Part shown: positions 23,741 through 30,904 of the stretch, in pieces
Position numbering within the stretch: the stretch's first letter is position 1
Layout of the letters: the number at the start of each line of letters is the position of its first letter
Assembly: GCF_008632955.1 (NCBI RefSeq)
Contig: NZ_CP043959.1
Span: 6,448,001 to 6,512,000, forward strand
Length of the DNA stretch: 64,000 nt
Direction: 5' to 3'
Origin: Streptomyces tendae
Lineage (GTDB): Bacteria > Actinomycetota > Actinomycetes > Streptomycetales > Streptomycetaceae
Translations under genes and position numbers: made by a program
The notes under the pieces: model-generated
What the model was told of the DNA's origin: nothing
Databases searched by the model: none
Seen by the model: only the letters and a program-made list of their open reading frames with translations

Positions 23741-23770
23741 TTGACACGGCAGTGGTCCAGACCGCACGGT
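23741..23770 (+). promoter_or_regulatory. Promoter with an embedded DasR-type operator (dre)
   Basis: TTGACA (23741-23746) and CACGGT (23765-23770) are spaced by 18 bases. Between them lies AGTGGTCCAGACCGCA (23751-23766), matching the DasR responsive element ACTGGTCTAGACCACT at 12 of 16 positions and keeping the GGTC-N-AGACC core. A repressor bound here would block RNA polymerase directly. DasR is the GntR repressor of aminosugar genes in Streptomyces, released by glucosamine 6-phosphate. The downstream gene is a phosphosugar-binding protein, which fits. Confidence 0.65.
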
Positions 23771-23804
23771 GATCGGCGACGTGTCCGCCCCGAAGGGAAA
23801 CCGC

Positions 23805-24560
23805 ATGAGCGACCGCACGCCCGCCGGTCAGTTCCTCGACGCCGCGATCGGGCTGCTGCGGCGGCTGCGCGACGAGGAGGCCGAGCCGATCGCGGCCGCG
23901 GGCACCCTGCTCGCCGACGCGGTCGCCGACGGCGGACGGCTCTTCGCCTTCGGCGCGGGCCACTCCTCGCTCGCCGCGCAGGACCTCGTCTACCGGGCGG
24001 GCGGCCTCGCCCTGATGAACCTGCTGACCGTGCCGGGCATGGTGGGCGTCGACGTGATGCCGGCGACCCTGGGCTCCGCGCTGGAGCGGGTGGACGGGCT
24101 GGCGAGCGTGGTGCTGGAGTCCTCGCCCCTGCGGGAGGGCGACGTGCTGGTGATCATCTCCCTGTCCGGGCGCAACGCGCTGCCGGTGGAGATGGCGATG
24201 AAGGCCCGCACGATGGGCGTGCGGGTGATCGGCGTGACGTCGGTGGCGTACGCGTCCGAGACCTCCTCGCGGCACTCCTCCGGGACGTTCCTCAAGGACC
24301 ACTGCGATCTGGTGCTCGACTCGGGCATCGCGGTCGGCGACGCGGAGCTCACCTGGGACGGCGTGCCCGCGCCGTTCGCACCCGCGTCCACGGTCGTCAC
24401 CTCGGCGCTGCTGCAGGCGGTCATGGCCACCGCGGCGGCCGCCCTCGCCGACCGCGGCATCGAGCCGCCGCTGCTGCGCTCGGGCAACGTGGACGGCGGA
24501 CACGACTGGAACGCCCGCGTCATGTCCGAGTACGGCGACCGCATCTTCTACCGCCACTGA
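23805..24560 (+). CDS. SIS-domain phosphosugar-binding protein
   Basis: The 251-residue protein is essentially one SIS domain. It has Leu-Phe-Ala-Phe-Gly-Ala-Gly-His-Ser-Ser at about 44-53, and Ile-Ile-Ser-Leu-Ser-Gly-Arg-Asn-Ala-Leu-Pro-Val-Glu-Met-Ala at about 119-133, the Ser-rich loop that holds the sugar phosphate. The order resembles MurQ-type and uncharacterised sugar isomerase domain proteins. It probably isomerises or cleaves an aminosugar phosphate, such as an N-acetylmuramate 6-phosphate relative. That is inferred from the fold and the DasR-like site in its promoter. ATG 23805 follows GAAGGGAAACC. Confidence 0.88.
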   Translation: MSDRTPAGQFLDAAIGLLRRLRDEEAEPIAAAGTLLADAVADGGRLFAFGAGHSSLAAQDLVYRAGGLALMNLLTVPGMVGVDVMPATLGSALERVDGLASVVLESSPLREGDVLVIISLSGRNALPVEMAMKARTMGVRVIGVTSVAYASETSSRHSSGTFLKDHCDLVLDSGIAVGDAELTWDGVPAPFAPASTVVTSALLQAVMATAAAALADRGIEPPLLRSGNVDGGHDWNARVMSEYGDRIFYRH

Positions 24561-24681
24561 CGCCCGTACGGGCCTGGCCCTCACACGGACCTGGCGCGCG
24601 TACGTCTCTGACCCTCCTCCGTACGTGCCTCAAGCCCGTACGGCCCCCGACGCGTGGCCGAAACCCTCCAGGGCCCCCGGG

Positions 24682-26076
24682 TCAGTGGTCCTCGGGCAGC
24701 AGGGCCGCCAGGTCCAGGGCCGTGGCGATGTGGGCGGCGACGTCCTCCGCGTACATGGCGTCGGAGCGTTCGAACGTCGTGCGGTTCGCGGTCCGCAGAA
24801 ACGTCACGGCACCGAGCGTGCGTCCCCTGCTGCGCAGCACCGTGCACAGCGCGTGCACCGCGTCCTCGGGCCACTGCCGCGCCAGCGCCCAGGTGCGGGC
24901 CGCCTCCGCCGGCAGCGAGCCCGCGCCGGCCCGCACCGACCCGGCCCGCTCCACGCACTGCAGCGCCGGATGCCCCTCGGCGTAGCGCGTCGGCAGCCCC
25001 GCCCGGCCGTCCAGCCTGCTGGGCCCCGGCGCCCCGGAAGGGGTGGCCGCGATCCGCACGAGCCGCACCCGGTCGGTGTCCTCGCCGCCGCCCGCCACGC
25101 GGTCGATCAGGGCGTGGTCGGCGAATCCGGCGAGCGCGAAGTCCAGGTGGACCGTCGCCGCCTCCGCCGGGTCCTCGCACTCGGCCGCCGCACGCGCCGC
25201 GCGGTGCAGCTGCTGCGCGCGGAACCGCAGCAGCGACGCCTCCTGCTCGCCCTGCCGCGAGTCGGTCACGTCCTGGAACAGCCAGCCGACCCCGAGCGGC
25301 ACCGGCTCCTCGGCGAGCGGCGACGCCAGCCGCACGAACCCGCTGCGCCAGCACCGCCGGCGCTCCCCCTCCGGTGTGCGCACGCTCACCCACAACTCGG
25401 CCGGCGCGGGCGGCGCGCCCTCCGCCAGCACATGCGTCAGGGCGCTCTCCAGCTCCTCCACGCCCTGCGCCAGCAGCTCGCCCAGCGGGCGCCCCAGCAC
25501 GGACGTGCGCCCGGCGCCCAGCGCCCGCGCGGCGTGCGCGTTCACCACGGCGGGCCGCAGGTCGGCGTCGACCAGGACGACACCCCAGCTCGCGTCCTCC
25601 AGCAGCGCCTCGCTCAGCGCGATCGAGCGCTCCAGGTCGATCTGCGCGTGCACCTCGCTGAACGCGCAGTACACCCCGGCGGGCTTGCCGTCCGGACCGC
25701 GCACGGCCGCCGACTGGGTGCGCACCAGCACCCGGCCGCCCTCCTTGGTCAGCAGCGCGAACTCGTTCACCTGGCGGCCCGGCGCGTCCATGGCCGACAT
25801 CAGCCGCGCCTCGACCTCCTCGGCGTCCGCGCTGCGCACGGCCCACCCGGCGAACCCGGCCCGGCCCACGGCCTCGGCGGCGGTCCAGCCGAGGATGCGC
25901 TCGGCCTCACGGTTCCAGTGCGTCACCACACCGTCCGCGTCGAAGGCGCACAGGGCCGCGTCCATGCCGTCGAGCAGCGCCGCGAGCAGATCGGAGCCGG
26001 ACGGCCCCTCCCGCTCGGGCTCGGGCCCTTCCGGCCCGAGCTCGTCGGTGGCCCCACTACGCCGGGATGCACTCAC
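24682..26076 (-). CDS. PAS-PAS-GAF sensory protein without an output domain
   Basis: The 464-residue soluble protein has a PAS domain at about 28-135 (Asp-Ala-Ala-Leu-Cys-Ala-Phe-Asp-Ala-Asp-Gly-Val, Trp-Asn-Arg-Glu-Ala-Glu-Arg-Ile-Leu-Gly-Trp), a second PAS at about 145-270 (Trp-Gly-Val-Val-Leu-Val-Asp-Ala-Asp, Gly-Arg-Pro-Leu-Gly-Glu-Leu-Leu) and a GAF-like domain at about 290-460. There is no kinase, cyclase, phosphatase or DNA-binding domain, so it must signal through a partner. GTG 26076 after AGGGGGTCCAG is the start. The next upstream gene is a GNAT acetyltransferase in the same direction, 140 bases away. Confidence 0.82.
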   Translation of the reverse strand: MSASRRSGATDELGPEGPEPEREGPSGSDLLAALLDGMDAALCAFDADGVVTHWNREAERILGWTAAEAVGRAGFAGWAVRSADAEEVEARLMSAMDAPGRQVNEFALLTKEGGRVLVRTQSAAVRGPDGKPAGVYCAFSEVHAQIDLERSIALSEALLEDASWGVVLVDADLRPAVVNAHAARALGAGRTSVLGRPLGELLAQGVEELESALTHVLAEGAPPAPAELWVSVRTPEGERRRCWRSGFVRLASPLAEEPVPLGVGWLFQDVTDSRQGEQEASLLRFRAQQLHRAARAAAECEDPAEAATVHLDFALAGFADHALIDRVAGGGEDTDRVRLVRIAATPSGAPGPSRLDGRAGLPTRYAEGHPALQCVERAGSVRAGAGSLPAEAARTWALARQWPEDAVHALCTVLRSRGRTLGAVTFLRTANRTTFERSDAMYAEDVAAHIATALDLAALLPEDH

Positions 26077-26219
26077 CTGGACCCCCTGCAGGCTGTGTCC
26101 GCCCGTACGGCACGACGGTTCGCTCACTTGCAATCATTCAACTTGAACGTGACTCAGCGCACATCGAGTTCTCGACAAGATTGTGGGAATTGTTGTCCGC
26201 CGACCTCGTACCCACGCTT

Positions 26220-26687
26220 TCACGAGGGAAAAGTCCTCGGCCAAGCCCTGAGCCGCAGCGTCAGCCAGAGATCGGTCTCCCCGGGCAGGACGTACCGCTC
26301 GGTCTCGTCGAATCCCCGCGCGCGGGCGAACCGGACGCCGTCCTCGTTCGCGGCGAGCACCACCGTCTCGACGGCCCCGGCGCCCGCCGCCCGCGCCTGC
26401 TCCAGCCCGGCCTCGTGGAGCGCGGACCCGAAGCCCTTGCGCCGGTGCCCGGGCAGCACCCGGGCGATGACGGTGGCGACGGCGTCCGCGCCCGTCGGGG
26501 GCCGCACCGTCGAGCAGCCGACCAGCTCGTCGCCGTCGTAGGCGTTGTCCAGCCGGTACCCGCGGTCGAGGCGCTCGCGGGCCTCCTCGGGCGACATGGC
26601 GGCCGGCGGGACGACCACGTTGTGGACGTGCCGCCACTGCTCCAGCATGGTCGCGCCGTCCACGGCCTGAATACGGAGATCGCTCAT
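26220..26687 (-). CDS. GNAT-family acetyltransferase
   Basis: A 155-residue GNAT domain. Motif A reads Val-Leu-Pro-Gly-His-Arg-Arg-Lys-Gly-Phe-Gly-Ser-Ala-Leu (R-x-x-G-x-G/A) at about 78-91, followed by Ala-Gly-Ala-Val-Glu-Thr-Val-Val-Leu-Ala-Ala-Asn and the C-terminal Phe-Ala-Arg-Ala-Arg-Gly-Phe. The N-terminal part (Met-Leu-Glu-Gln-Trp-Arg-His-Val-His-Asn) is family-specific. The substrate is unknown. Confidence 0.82.
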   Translation of the reverse strand: MSDLRIQAVDGATMLEQWRHVHNVVVPPAAMSPEEARERLDRGYRLDNAYDGDELVGCSTVRPPTGADAVATVIARVLPGHRRKGFGSALHEAGLEQARAAGAGAVETVVLAANEDGVRFARARGFDETERYVLPGETDLWLTLRLRAWPRTFPS

Positions 26688-26814
26688 CCGCGCAGCCAAC
26701 CGTGGCCCGCCCCGGAGGTCAACGGAAATCCGGCGCGGGCCGCCGCGCGCCGGGGTGTACGTGTCGCGCTGCCGCCCGGAGGAAGGCTCCGCGGACGGTC
26801 CGGAAAAAAAGTGG

Positions 26815-26843
26815 TTGATCCTGCGGCGAGCGGTTCTTAAGGT
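26815..26843 (+). promoter_or_regulatory. Promoter of the 12-codon ORF transcript
   Basis: TTGATC (26815-26820), a 17-base spacer and TAAGGT (26838-26843) make a good vegetative-type promoter. It is preceded by a run of seven A residues (26804-26810), unusual in this genome, that could act as an UP-like element. Confidence 0.6.
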
Positions 26844-26875
26844 GGCGGTACTTCGGAAAGGAGGTGGTTCGGCAG

Positions 26876-26914
26876 ATGTATGACAACCGGACGGAAGAGG
26901 TGGCTGCGGGCTAG
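26876..26914 (+). CDS. 12-residue peptide ORF heading a structured transcript
   Basis: ATG 26876 follows a near-perfect ribosome site (AAAGGAGG at 26857-26864) and a clear promoter, and encodes MYDNRTEEVAAG before TAG. No gene follows on the plus strand. Transcription runs into the 3' end of the citrate synthase gene. The rest of the transcript folds into hairpins (26995-27058 and beyond). It may be a micropeptide gene, an attenuator remnant, or an sRNA with an incidental ORF. Confidence 0.55.
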   Translation: MYDNRTEEVAAG

Positions 26915-26994
26915 TGGCCCGCCGCCGTACTCGGTTCGGCGCCGGACCGGCGTGCGAGTGATGCACGCAACCGGCCCAATCCAACGCAGTCACC

Positions 26995-27109
26995 CGACCC
27001 GCGAGTCGCCGGTATCGTCCGGCCGGCTCCCCCCAGGGGGAACCAGACTCGCGGGTCGCTGCGTTCTCCGGGGATCCCCCCGGGGGGCTCCGAGGATCCC
27101 GGCGCGCGG
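26995..27109 (+). ncRNA. Structured RNA/terminator region, possible sRNA 3' end
   Basis: CGACCCGCGAGT (26995-27006) pairs exactly with 27047-27058. Inside that loop, TCCCCC (27028-27033) pairs with GGGGGA (27036-27041). Further on, the palindromic CCCCCCGGGGGG core at about 27076-27087 gives another hairpin just before the citrate synthase stop. The nested pairing is more elaborate than a simple terminator. It may end both the plus-strand leader transcript and the minus-strand citrate synthase mRNA. Confidence 0.4.
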
Positions 27110-28210
27110 TCAGCGCGCGATGGACGCGTACCCCTCGATCTCCCGCGGGTCGCGCGAACCCGGGCCCACGTAGCGGGCCGACGGCCGGACCAGACGGCCC
27201 GTGCGCTTCTGCTCCAGGATGTGCGCCGACCAGCCGGCGGTCCGGGCACAGGTGAACATCGACGTGAACATGTGCGCCGGCACCTCGGCGAAGTCCAGCA
27301 CGATCGCGGCCCAGAACTCCACGTTCGTGGCCAGCACCCGGTCCGGGCGGCGGGCGTGCAGCTCGGCCAGCGCGGCCTTCTCCAGCGCCTCGGCGACCTC
27401 GAAACGCGGCGCCCCCAGCTCGCGGGCGGTGCGGCGCAGGACGCGGGCGCGCGGGTCCTCCGCACGGTAGACGCGGTGGCCGAATCCCATCAGGCGCTCG
27501 CCCTTGTCGAGGGCCTGCTTGACGTACGCCTCGGCGTCCCCGGTGCGCTCGATCTCCTCGATCATGCCCAGCACGCGCGAGGGTGCGCCCCCGTGCAGCG
27601 GGCCGGACATGGCACCGACGGCCCCGGAGAGGGCGGCCGCGACGTCCGCGCCGGTGGAGGCGATGACCCGGGCGGTGAACGTGGAGGCGTTCATCCCGTG
27701 CTCGGCGGCCGACGTCCAGTACGCGTCGACTGCGGCGACGTGCTTGGGGTCGGGCTCGCCGCGCCAGCGGATCATGAAGCGCTCGACGACCGACTCGGCC
27801 TTGTCGATCTCGCTCTGCGGCACCATCGGCAGCCCCTGGCCGCGCGCCGACTGGGCGACGTACGACAGGGCCATCACGGCGGCGCGGGCGAGGTCGTCGC
27901 GGGCCTGGGCGGCATCGATGTCGAGGAGCGGTTTCAGGCCCCAGACGGGGGCCAGCATGGCGAGCGCGGACTGCACGTCGACGCGGATGTCACCGGAGTG
28001 CACGGGAATGGGGAACGGCTCGGCGGGCGGCAGTCCGGGGGCGAACGCCCCGTCGACGAGCAGTCCCCAGACGTTGCCGAAGGAGACGTGACCGACCAGA
28101 TCCTCGATGTCGACGCCCCGGTAGCGCAGGGCGCCGCCCTCCTTGTCCGGTTCGGCGATCTCCGTCTCGAACGCGACGACTCCTTCGAGCCCGGGTACGA
28201 AGTCGGACAT
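27110..28210 (-). CDS. Citrate synthase (second, short form)
   Basis: The 366-residue protein has citrate-synthase landmarks: Glu-Gly-Gly-Ala-Leu-Arg-Tyr-Arg-Gly-Val-Asp-Ile at about 25-36, Glu-His-Gly-Met-Asn-Ala-Ser-Thr-Phe (catalytic His), Gly-Pro-Leu-His-Gly-Gly-Ala (second catalytic His), Gly-Phe-Gly-His-Arg-Val-Tyr (third His) and a catalytic Asp in Val-Leu-Asp-Phe-Ala-Glu. At about 365 residues it is of the short dimeric form. It condenses oxaloacetate with acetyl-CoA. Streptomyces usually carry more than one, and a methylcitrate synthase role cannot be excluded. ATG 28210 after GAAGGAG. Divergent from pdxH. Confidence 0.93.
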   Translation of the reverse strand: MSDFVPGLEGVVAFETEIAEPDKEGGALRYRGVDIEDLVGHVSFGNVWGLLVDGAFAPGLPPAEPFPIPVHSGDIRVDVQSALAMLAPVWGLKPLLDIDAAQARDDLARAAVMALSYVAQSARGQGLPMVPQSEIDKAESVVERFMIRWRGEPDPKHVAAVDAYWTSAAEHGMNASTFTARVIASTGADVAAALSGAVGAMSGPLHGGAPSRVLGMIEEIERTGDAEAYVKQALDKGERLMGFGHRVYRAEDPRARVLRRTARELGAPRFEVAEALEKAALAELHARRPDRVLATNVEFWAAIVLDFAEVPAHMFTSMFTCARTAGWSAHILEQKRTGRLVRPSARYVGPGSRDPREIEGYASIAR

Positions 28211-28518
28211 CAGGCGGCTCCTTCTGAGGTGGGTGACAGATGGTGTTGTGGGGTGGGACGACCATGTGTCGTGGCGCGGTCGGCGTGGGTCCGTGGGATC
28301 CGCGGTCGGCTCGGGAGGACTCGCGGTCGTGGACGTCACCCCTGTGATGCCCGGCTGGCGGTCACCCAACCGGATCAGTGCGAGCACGATATCCCTGAGT
28401 GCCAGTTTTGGGGAGGGTTCGCGGCACTGAGTGCCACCCGTGACGTTGGGCACCGCGCGTTTGTGACCCAGGCCACCGTGGGCCCTCGGGGGTGACGCGG
28501 ATGCGGCAGGATGACGGC
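28211..28518. promoter_or_regulatory. Divergent citrate synthase/pdxH control region with repeated CTGAGTGCCA
   Basis: This is a 308-base gap without a gene. CTGAGTGCCA occurs at 28395-28404 and again at 28427-28436, 32 bases apart (about three helical turns). The second copy is part of the palindrome GGCAC-TGA-GTGCC (28423-28435). These look like two sites for one regulator. On the pdxH side, CAGGAT ends six bases before GTG 28519 and should give a leaderless pdxH mRNA. Confidence 0.4.
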
Positions 28519-29187
28519 GTGACCGACCGAGACGCCGTTCCCCTCGATCTCGCCTCGATGCGCAAGCAGTACCGGACCGAAGGGCTCTCCGAGACCGACC
28601 TCGCCGCCACCCCCGTCGAGCAGTTCGCGCGCTGGTTCGCGCAGGCCGCACGGGAGGGCGGGCTGTTCGAGCCGAACGCCATGATCGTGTCGACGGCGGA
28701 CGCGGCGGGCCGGCCCAGCTCGCGCACGGTGCTGCTGAAGCAGTTCGACGAGGCCGGGTTCGTCTTCTACACGAACTACGCCTCCCGCAAGGGCCGTGAC
28801 CTCGCCGAGAACCCGCATGTCTCACTGCTGTTCCCGTGGCACCCGGTGGCCCGGCAGGTCATCGTCACCGGCACGGCGCGGCGCACCGGCCGCGACGAGA
28901 CGGCCGCGTACTTCCGCACCCGGCCGCACGGCTCGCAGCTGGGCGCGTGGGCCAGCGGCCAGTCGACGGTGATCGCGTCCCGCGAGGTGCTCGACACGGC
29001 GTACGACGAGCTGGCGGCGCGCTACCCGGAGCCCGAGCGGGTGCCGGTGCCGCCGCACTGGGGCGGTTTCCGGGTGGTGCCGGAGACGGTGGAGTTCTGG
29101 CAGGGCCGCGAGAACCGCCTCCACGACCGCCTGCGCTACGTCGCCGTGCCCGGCGGGGGCTGGAGGGTGGAGCGACTCGCTCCGTGA
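28519..29187 (+). CDS. pdxH: Pyridoxamine/pyridoxine 5'-phosphate oxidase PdxH
   Basis: The 222-residue protein matches PdxH through its length: Leu-Ala-Ser-Met-Arg-Lys-Gln-Tyr at the start, Pro-Ser-Ser-Arg-Thr-Val-Leu-Leu-Lys-Gln-Phe-Asp (FMN and substrate contacts), Tyr-Thr-Asn-Tyr-Ala-Ser-Arg-Lys-Gly, Phe-Pro-Trp-His-Pro-Val-Ala-Arg-Gln-Val, Ser-Gln-Leu-Gly-Ala-Trp-Ala-Ser-Gly-Gln-Ser and the C-terminal Glu-Phe-Trp-Gln-Gly-Arg-Glu-Asn-Arg-Leu-His-Asp-Arg. It oxidises PNP/PMP to PLP with FMN and O2. GTG 28519 is favoured because CAGGAT lies six bases upstream (leaderless). ATG 28501 is an in-frame alternative. Confidence 0.94.
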   Translation: MTDRDAVPLDLASMRKQYRTEGLSETDLAATPVEQFARWFAQAAREGGLFEPNAMIVSTADAAGRPSSRTVLLKQFDEAGFVFYTNYASRKGRDLAENPHVSLLFPWHPVARQVIVTGTARRTGRDETAAYFRTRPHGSQLGAWASGQSTVIASREVLDTAYDELAARYPEPERVPVPPHWGGFRVVPETVEFWQGRENRLHDRLRYVAVPGGGWRVERLAP

Positions 29188-29338
29188 GTTCCCCCGCGGG
29201 GCTCGTCAGGGCATCCCCGGGGCACACCGTGCGACGCCCGCCGAACCGCCAGGCCGACCGACCGCCGAACAGCCCGGCCGGGCGGGCGGTCCGCAACGCC
29301 TTCGCCGCAGGAGGCGGCAGTCCGACCCCGCCCGTGCG

Positions 29339-29532
29339 ACGCCGGTGCGGACCGGGCGGATGCCCGAGCGGCACGCCCCAGAAGCAAGGGTTCCGGTCGG
29401 CCGGGACGATGCCTTCGGTCACCAGCCACGCCGGCCCACGGTCCGCCTACTCCGCCGCCTCGCCGGGGGCGGCGTCGAGGTCGACGAGCGTCTGGAAGTG
29501 GTCACCCACCCGTGCGCACGCCGTAGGCGGTG
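29339..29532 (-). pseudogene. Degraded remnant of a conserved Streptomyces hypothetical gene
   Basis: Reading the minus strand right after the TetR gene, one frame gives Arg-Val-Gly-Asp-His-Phe-Gln-Thr-Leu-Val-Asp-Leu-Asp-Ala and ends in a stop at 29447-29449. A few bases further another frame gives Trp-Leu-Val-Thr-Glu-Gly-Ile-Val followed by Gly-Val-Pro-Leu-Gly-His-Pro-Pro-Gly-Pro. From memory these two segments are neighbours in one intact family of Streptomyces hypotheticals. Here they are separated by stops and a frameshift, and the N-terminal part is missing. The rest of the gap 29188-29547 shows nothing else. Confidence 0.45.
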
Positions 29533-29547
29533 CCGTCGGCGGCGTCC

Positions 29548-30162
29548 TCAGCGCAGGGCGTCGTCCAGGAGGTCCGCCCACTGGGCGACCACCCGTTCGC
29601 GGCGGGCGGTGTCGTCGGTGAGGAGGTTGGCGAGGCCCAGGCCGCGGGCCATGTCCAGGAGGCCCTGCACGGTCTCCCGGGCGCCGGGGCGGGACTCGTC
29701 CGCGCCGAGGAGCTCCACCGCGATGCGGTGCGACTCGCGCCCGACGCGCAGCTCCAGCTCGGTCACGCGCGGGCGCAGCTGCTCCTCGTTGGAGGCGGCC
29801 ACCCACAGGTGCAGGGCGGCGCGGAACAGCGGGCCGGTGTAGAGGCCGACGAGGGCGGCGACCACCGCGCGGCGGTCGGAGGCGGCGGCCCCTTCGGGGA
29901 AGAGGGCGCGCAGGGCCGTGGAGCGTTCCTCGGCGACGTACTCCACGGCGGCCGTGAAGAGGTCCTCCCGGGTCGGGAAGTGGTGCTGGGCCGCCCCCCG
30001 GGAGACGCCCGCGCGTTCGGCGACGACGGAGACCGTGGAGCCCGCCCAGCCGTGTTCGGCGAGGCAGGCCACGGCGGCCTCCAGGAGCCGCTGCCGGGTG
30101 GCCCGGCTGCGGTCCTGCTTGGGGACGCGTCCGGCCCGGTCGGCCGTGCTCACACCACCCAT
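29548..30162 (-). CDS. TetR-family regulator of the acyl-CoA/isoprenoid operon
   Basis: The 204-residue protein has a TetR helix-turn-helix at about 18-65 (Arg-Gln-Arg-Leu-Leu-Glu-Ala-Ala-Val-Ala-Cys-Leu-Ala-Glu-His-Gly-Trp, Ser-Val-Val-Ala-Glu-Arg-Ala-Gly-Val-Ser-Arg-Gly-Ala, His-His-Phe-Pro-Thr-Arg-Glu-Asp-Leu) and a helical ligand domain. It is the last gene of the minus-strand operon that begins at 39757, so it should regulate its own operon, sensing an acyl-CoA intermediate. The palindrome at 39836-39849 is the candidate operator. The start is ATG 30162 or GTG 30153; a 15-bp tandem duplication covers this junction. Confidence 0.9.
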   Translation of the reverse strand: MGGVSTADRAGRVPKQDRSRATRQRLLEAAVACLAEHGWAGSTVSVVAERAGVSRGAAQHHFPTREDLFTAAVEYVAEERSTALRALFPEGAAASDRRAVVAALVGLYTGPLFRAALHLWVAASNEEQLRPRVTELELRVGRESHRIAVELLGADESRPGARETVQGLLDMARGLGLANLLTDDTARRERVVAQWADLLDDALR

Positions 30163-30182
30163 GCCGCGCTCACACCACCCAT
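30148..30182. repeat. Tandem 15-bp duplication at a gene junction
   Basis: GCTCACACCACCCAT occurs at 30148-30162 and again at 30168-30182, period 20. It covers the stop of the enoyl-CoA hydratase gene and the start of the TetR gene. The ancestral junction was probably a GTGA overlap like the others in this operon; the duplication separated the two genes by a few bases. Confidence 0.7.
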
Positions 30183-30904
30183 TCCGGATCCCGTCGTTCG
30201 AGGAACGCCGTCATGCCCTCGCGTGCGTGCGCGGAGGCGAAGAGGCGGGCCGAGAGCGCGGTCAGGGCGCCCGCGTCCCGGTCGAAGGTCTCCAGCACCC
30301 TAGCCGTGAGCAGCCGTTTCGTCTCGGCCAGGGCCTCGGGGGCGGACCGGCGCAGCCCGTCGAGGACGGGGGCGAGGGTGTCGTCGACGTCGTCACCGGC
30401 CGCGGTGAGCAGGCCGACGCGGGCGGCCTCGTCGGCGTCGAACCGCTCCCCGGTGAGGTAGTAGCGGGCCAGCGCACGGGGGTCGGTGCGGGGCAGCAGC
30501 GGCAGGGAGATCACCGCGGGGGCGACCCCGATGCGCACCTCGGTGAAGGCGAACGTGGCCGCGCGGGAGGCGACGGCGACGTCGCAGGCGGCGAGCAGTC
30601 CGAGGCCGCCCGCGCGGACGTGCCCGGTGACCCGGGCGACGACCGGTCTGGGCAGCTCGACGATCTGCCGGAGCAGCCCGACCAGCGCGGAGGGGGCGGG
30701 CGGGTCCTTGAGGTCGGCGCCGGCGCTGAAGGTGTTGCCGGTGTGGGTGAGGACCACCGCGCGGACGCCGGGGTCCTTCCCGGCGTCGGTGAGCGCGGCG
30801 GCGAGGTCGCCGACGAGTGCGGCGGACAGGGCGTTGCGGCGCTCCGGGGCGTCGAGGGACAGGGTCTCGACGCCCCGGGTGCGACTGCGGCCTATCAGGG
30901 TCAC
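30170..30904 (-). CDS. Enoyl-CoA hydratase/isomerase-family protein
   Basis: A 244-residue crotonase-fold protein. Residues 21-26 are Glu-Arg-Arg-Asn-Ala-Leu. The oxyanion-hole loop is Phe-Ser-Ala-Gly-Ala-Asp-Leu-Lys at about 60-67, and the second one is Gly-His-Val-Arg-Ala-Gly-Gly-Leu-Gly-Leu-Leu-Ala-Ala-Cys-Asp. Phe-Thr-Glu-Val-Arg-Ile-Gly-Val-Ala-Pro follows. The usual hydratase Glu of the Gly-Gly-Gly-x-Glu-Leu motif is absent (Gly-Gly-Leu-Gly-Leu), so the exact reaction is uncertain. In this operon it would hydrate a 2-enoyl-CoA or a carboxylated 3-methylenoyl-CoA. It overlaps the ligase stop by GTGA. Confidence 0.87.
   Translation of the reverse strand: MTLIGRSRTRGVETLSLDAPERRNALSAALVGDLAAALTDAGKDPGVRAVVLTHTGNTFSAGADLKDPPAPSALVGLLRQIVELPRPVVARVTGHVRAGGLGLLAACDVAVASRAATFAFTEVRIGVAPAVISLPLLPRTDPRALARYYLTGERFDADEAARVGLLTAAGDDVDDTLAPVLDGLRRSAPEALAETKRLLTARVLETFDRDAGALTALSARLFASAHAREGMTAFLERRDPEWVV

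Noticed and set aside
28423..28435. CIRCE (HrcA) element
   Set aside because: GGCAC-TGA-GTGCC lacks the 9-base spacing and the TTAGCACTC arms of CIRCE.
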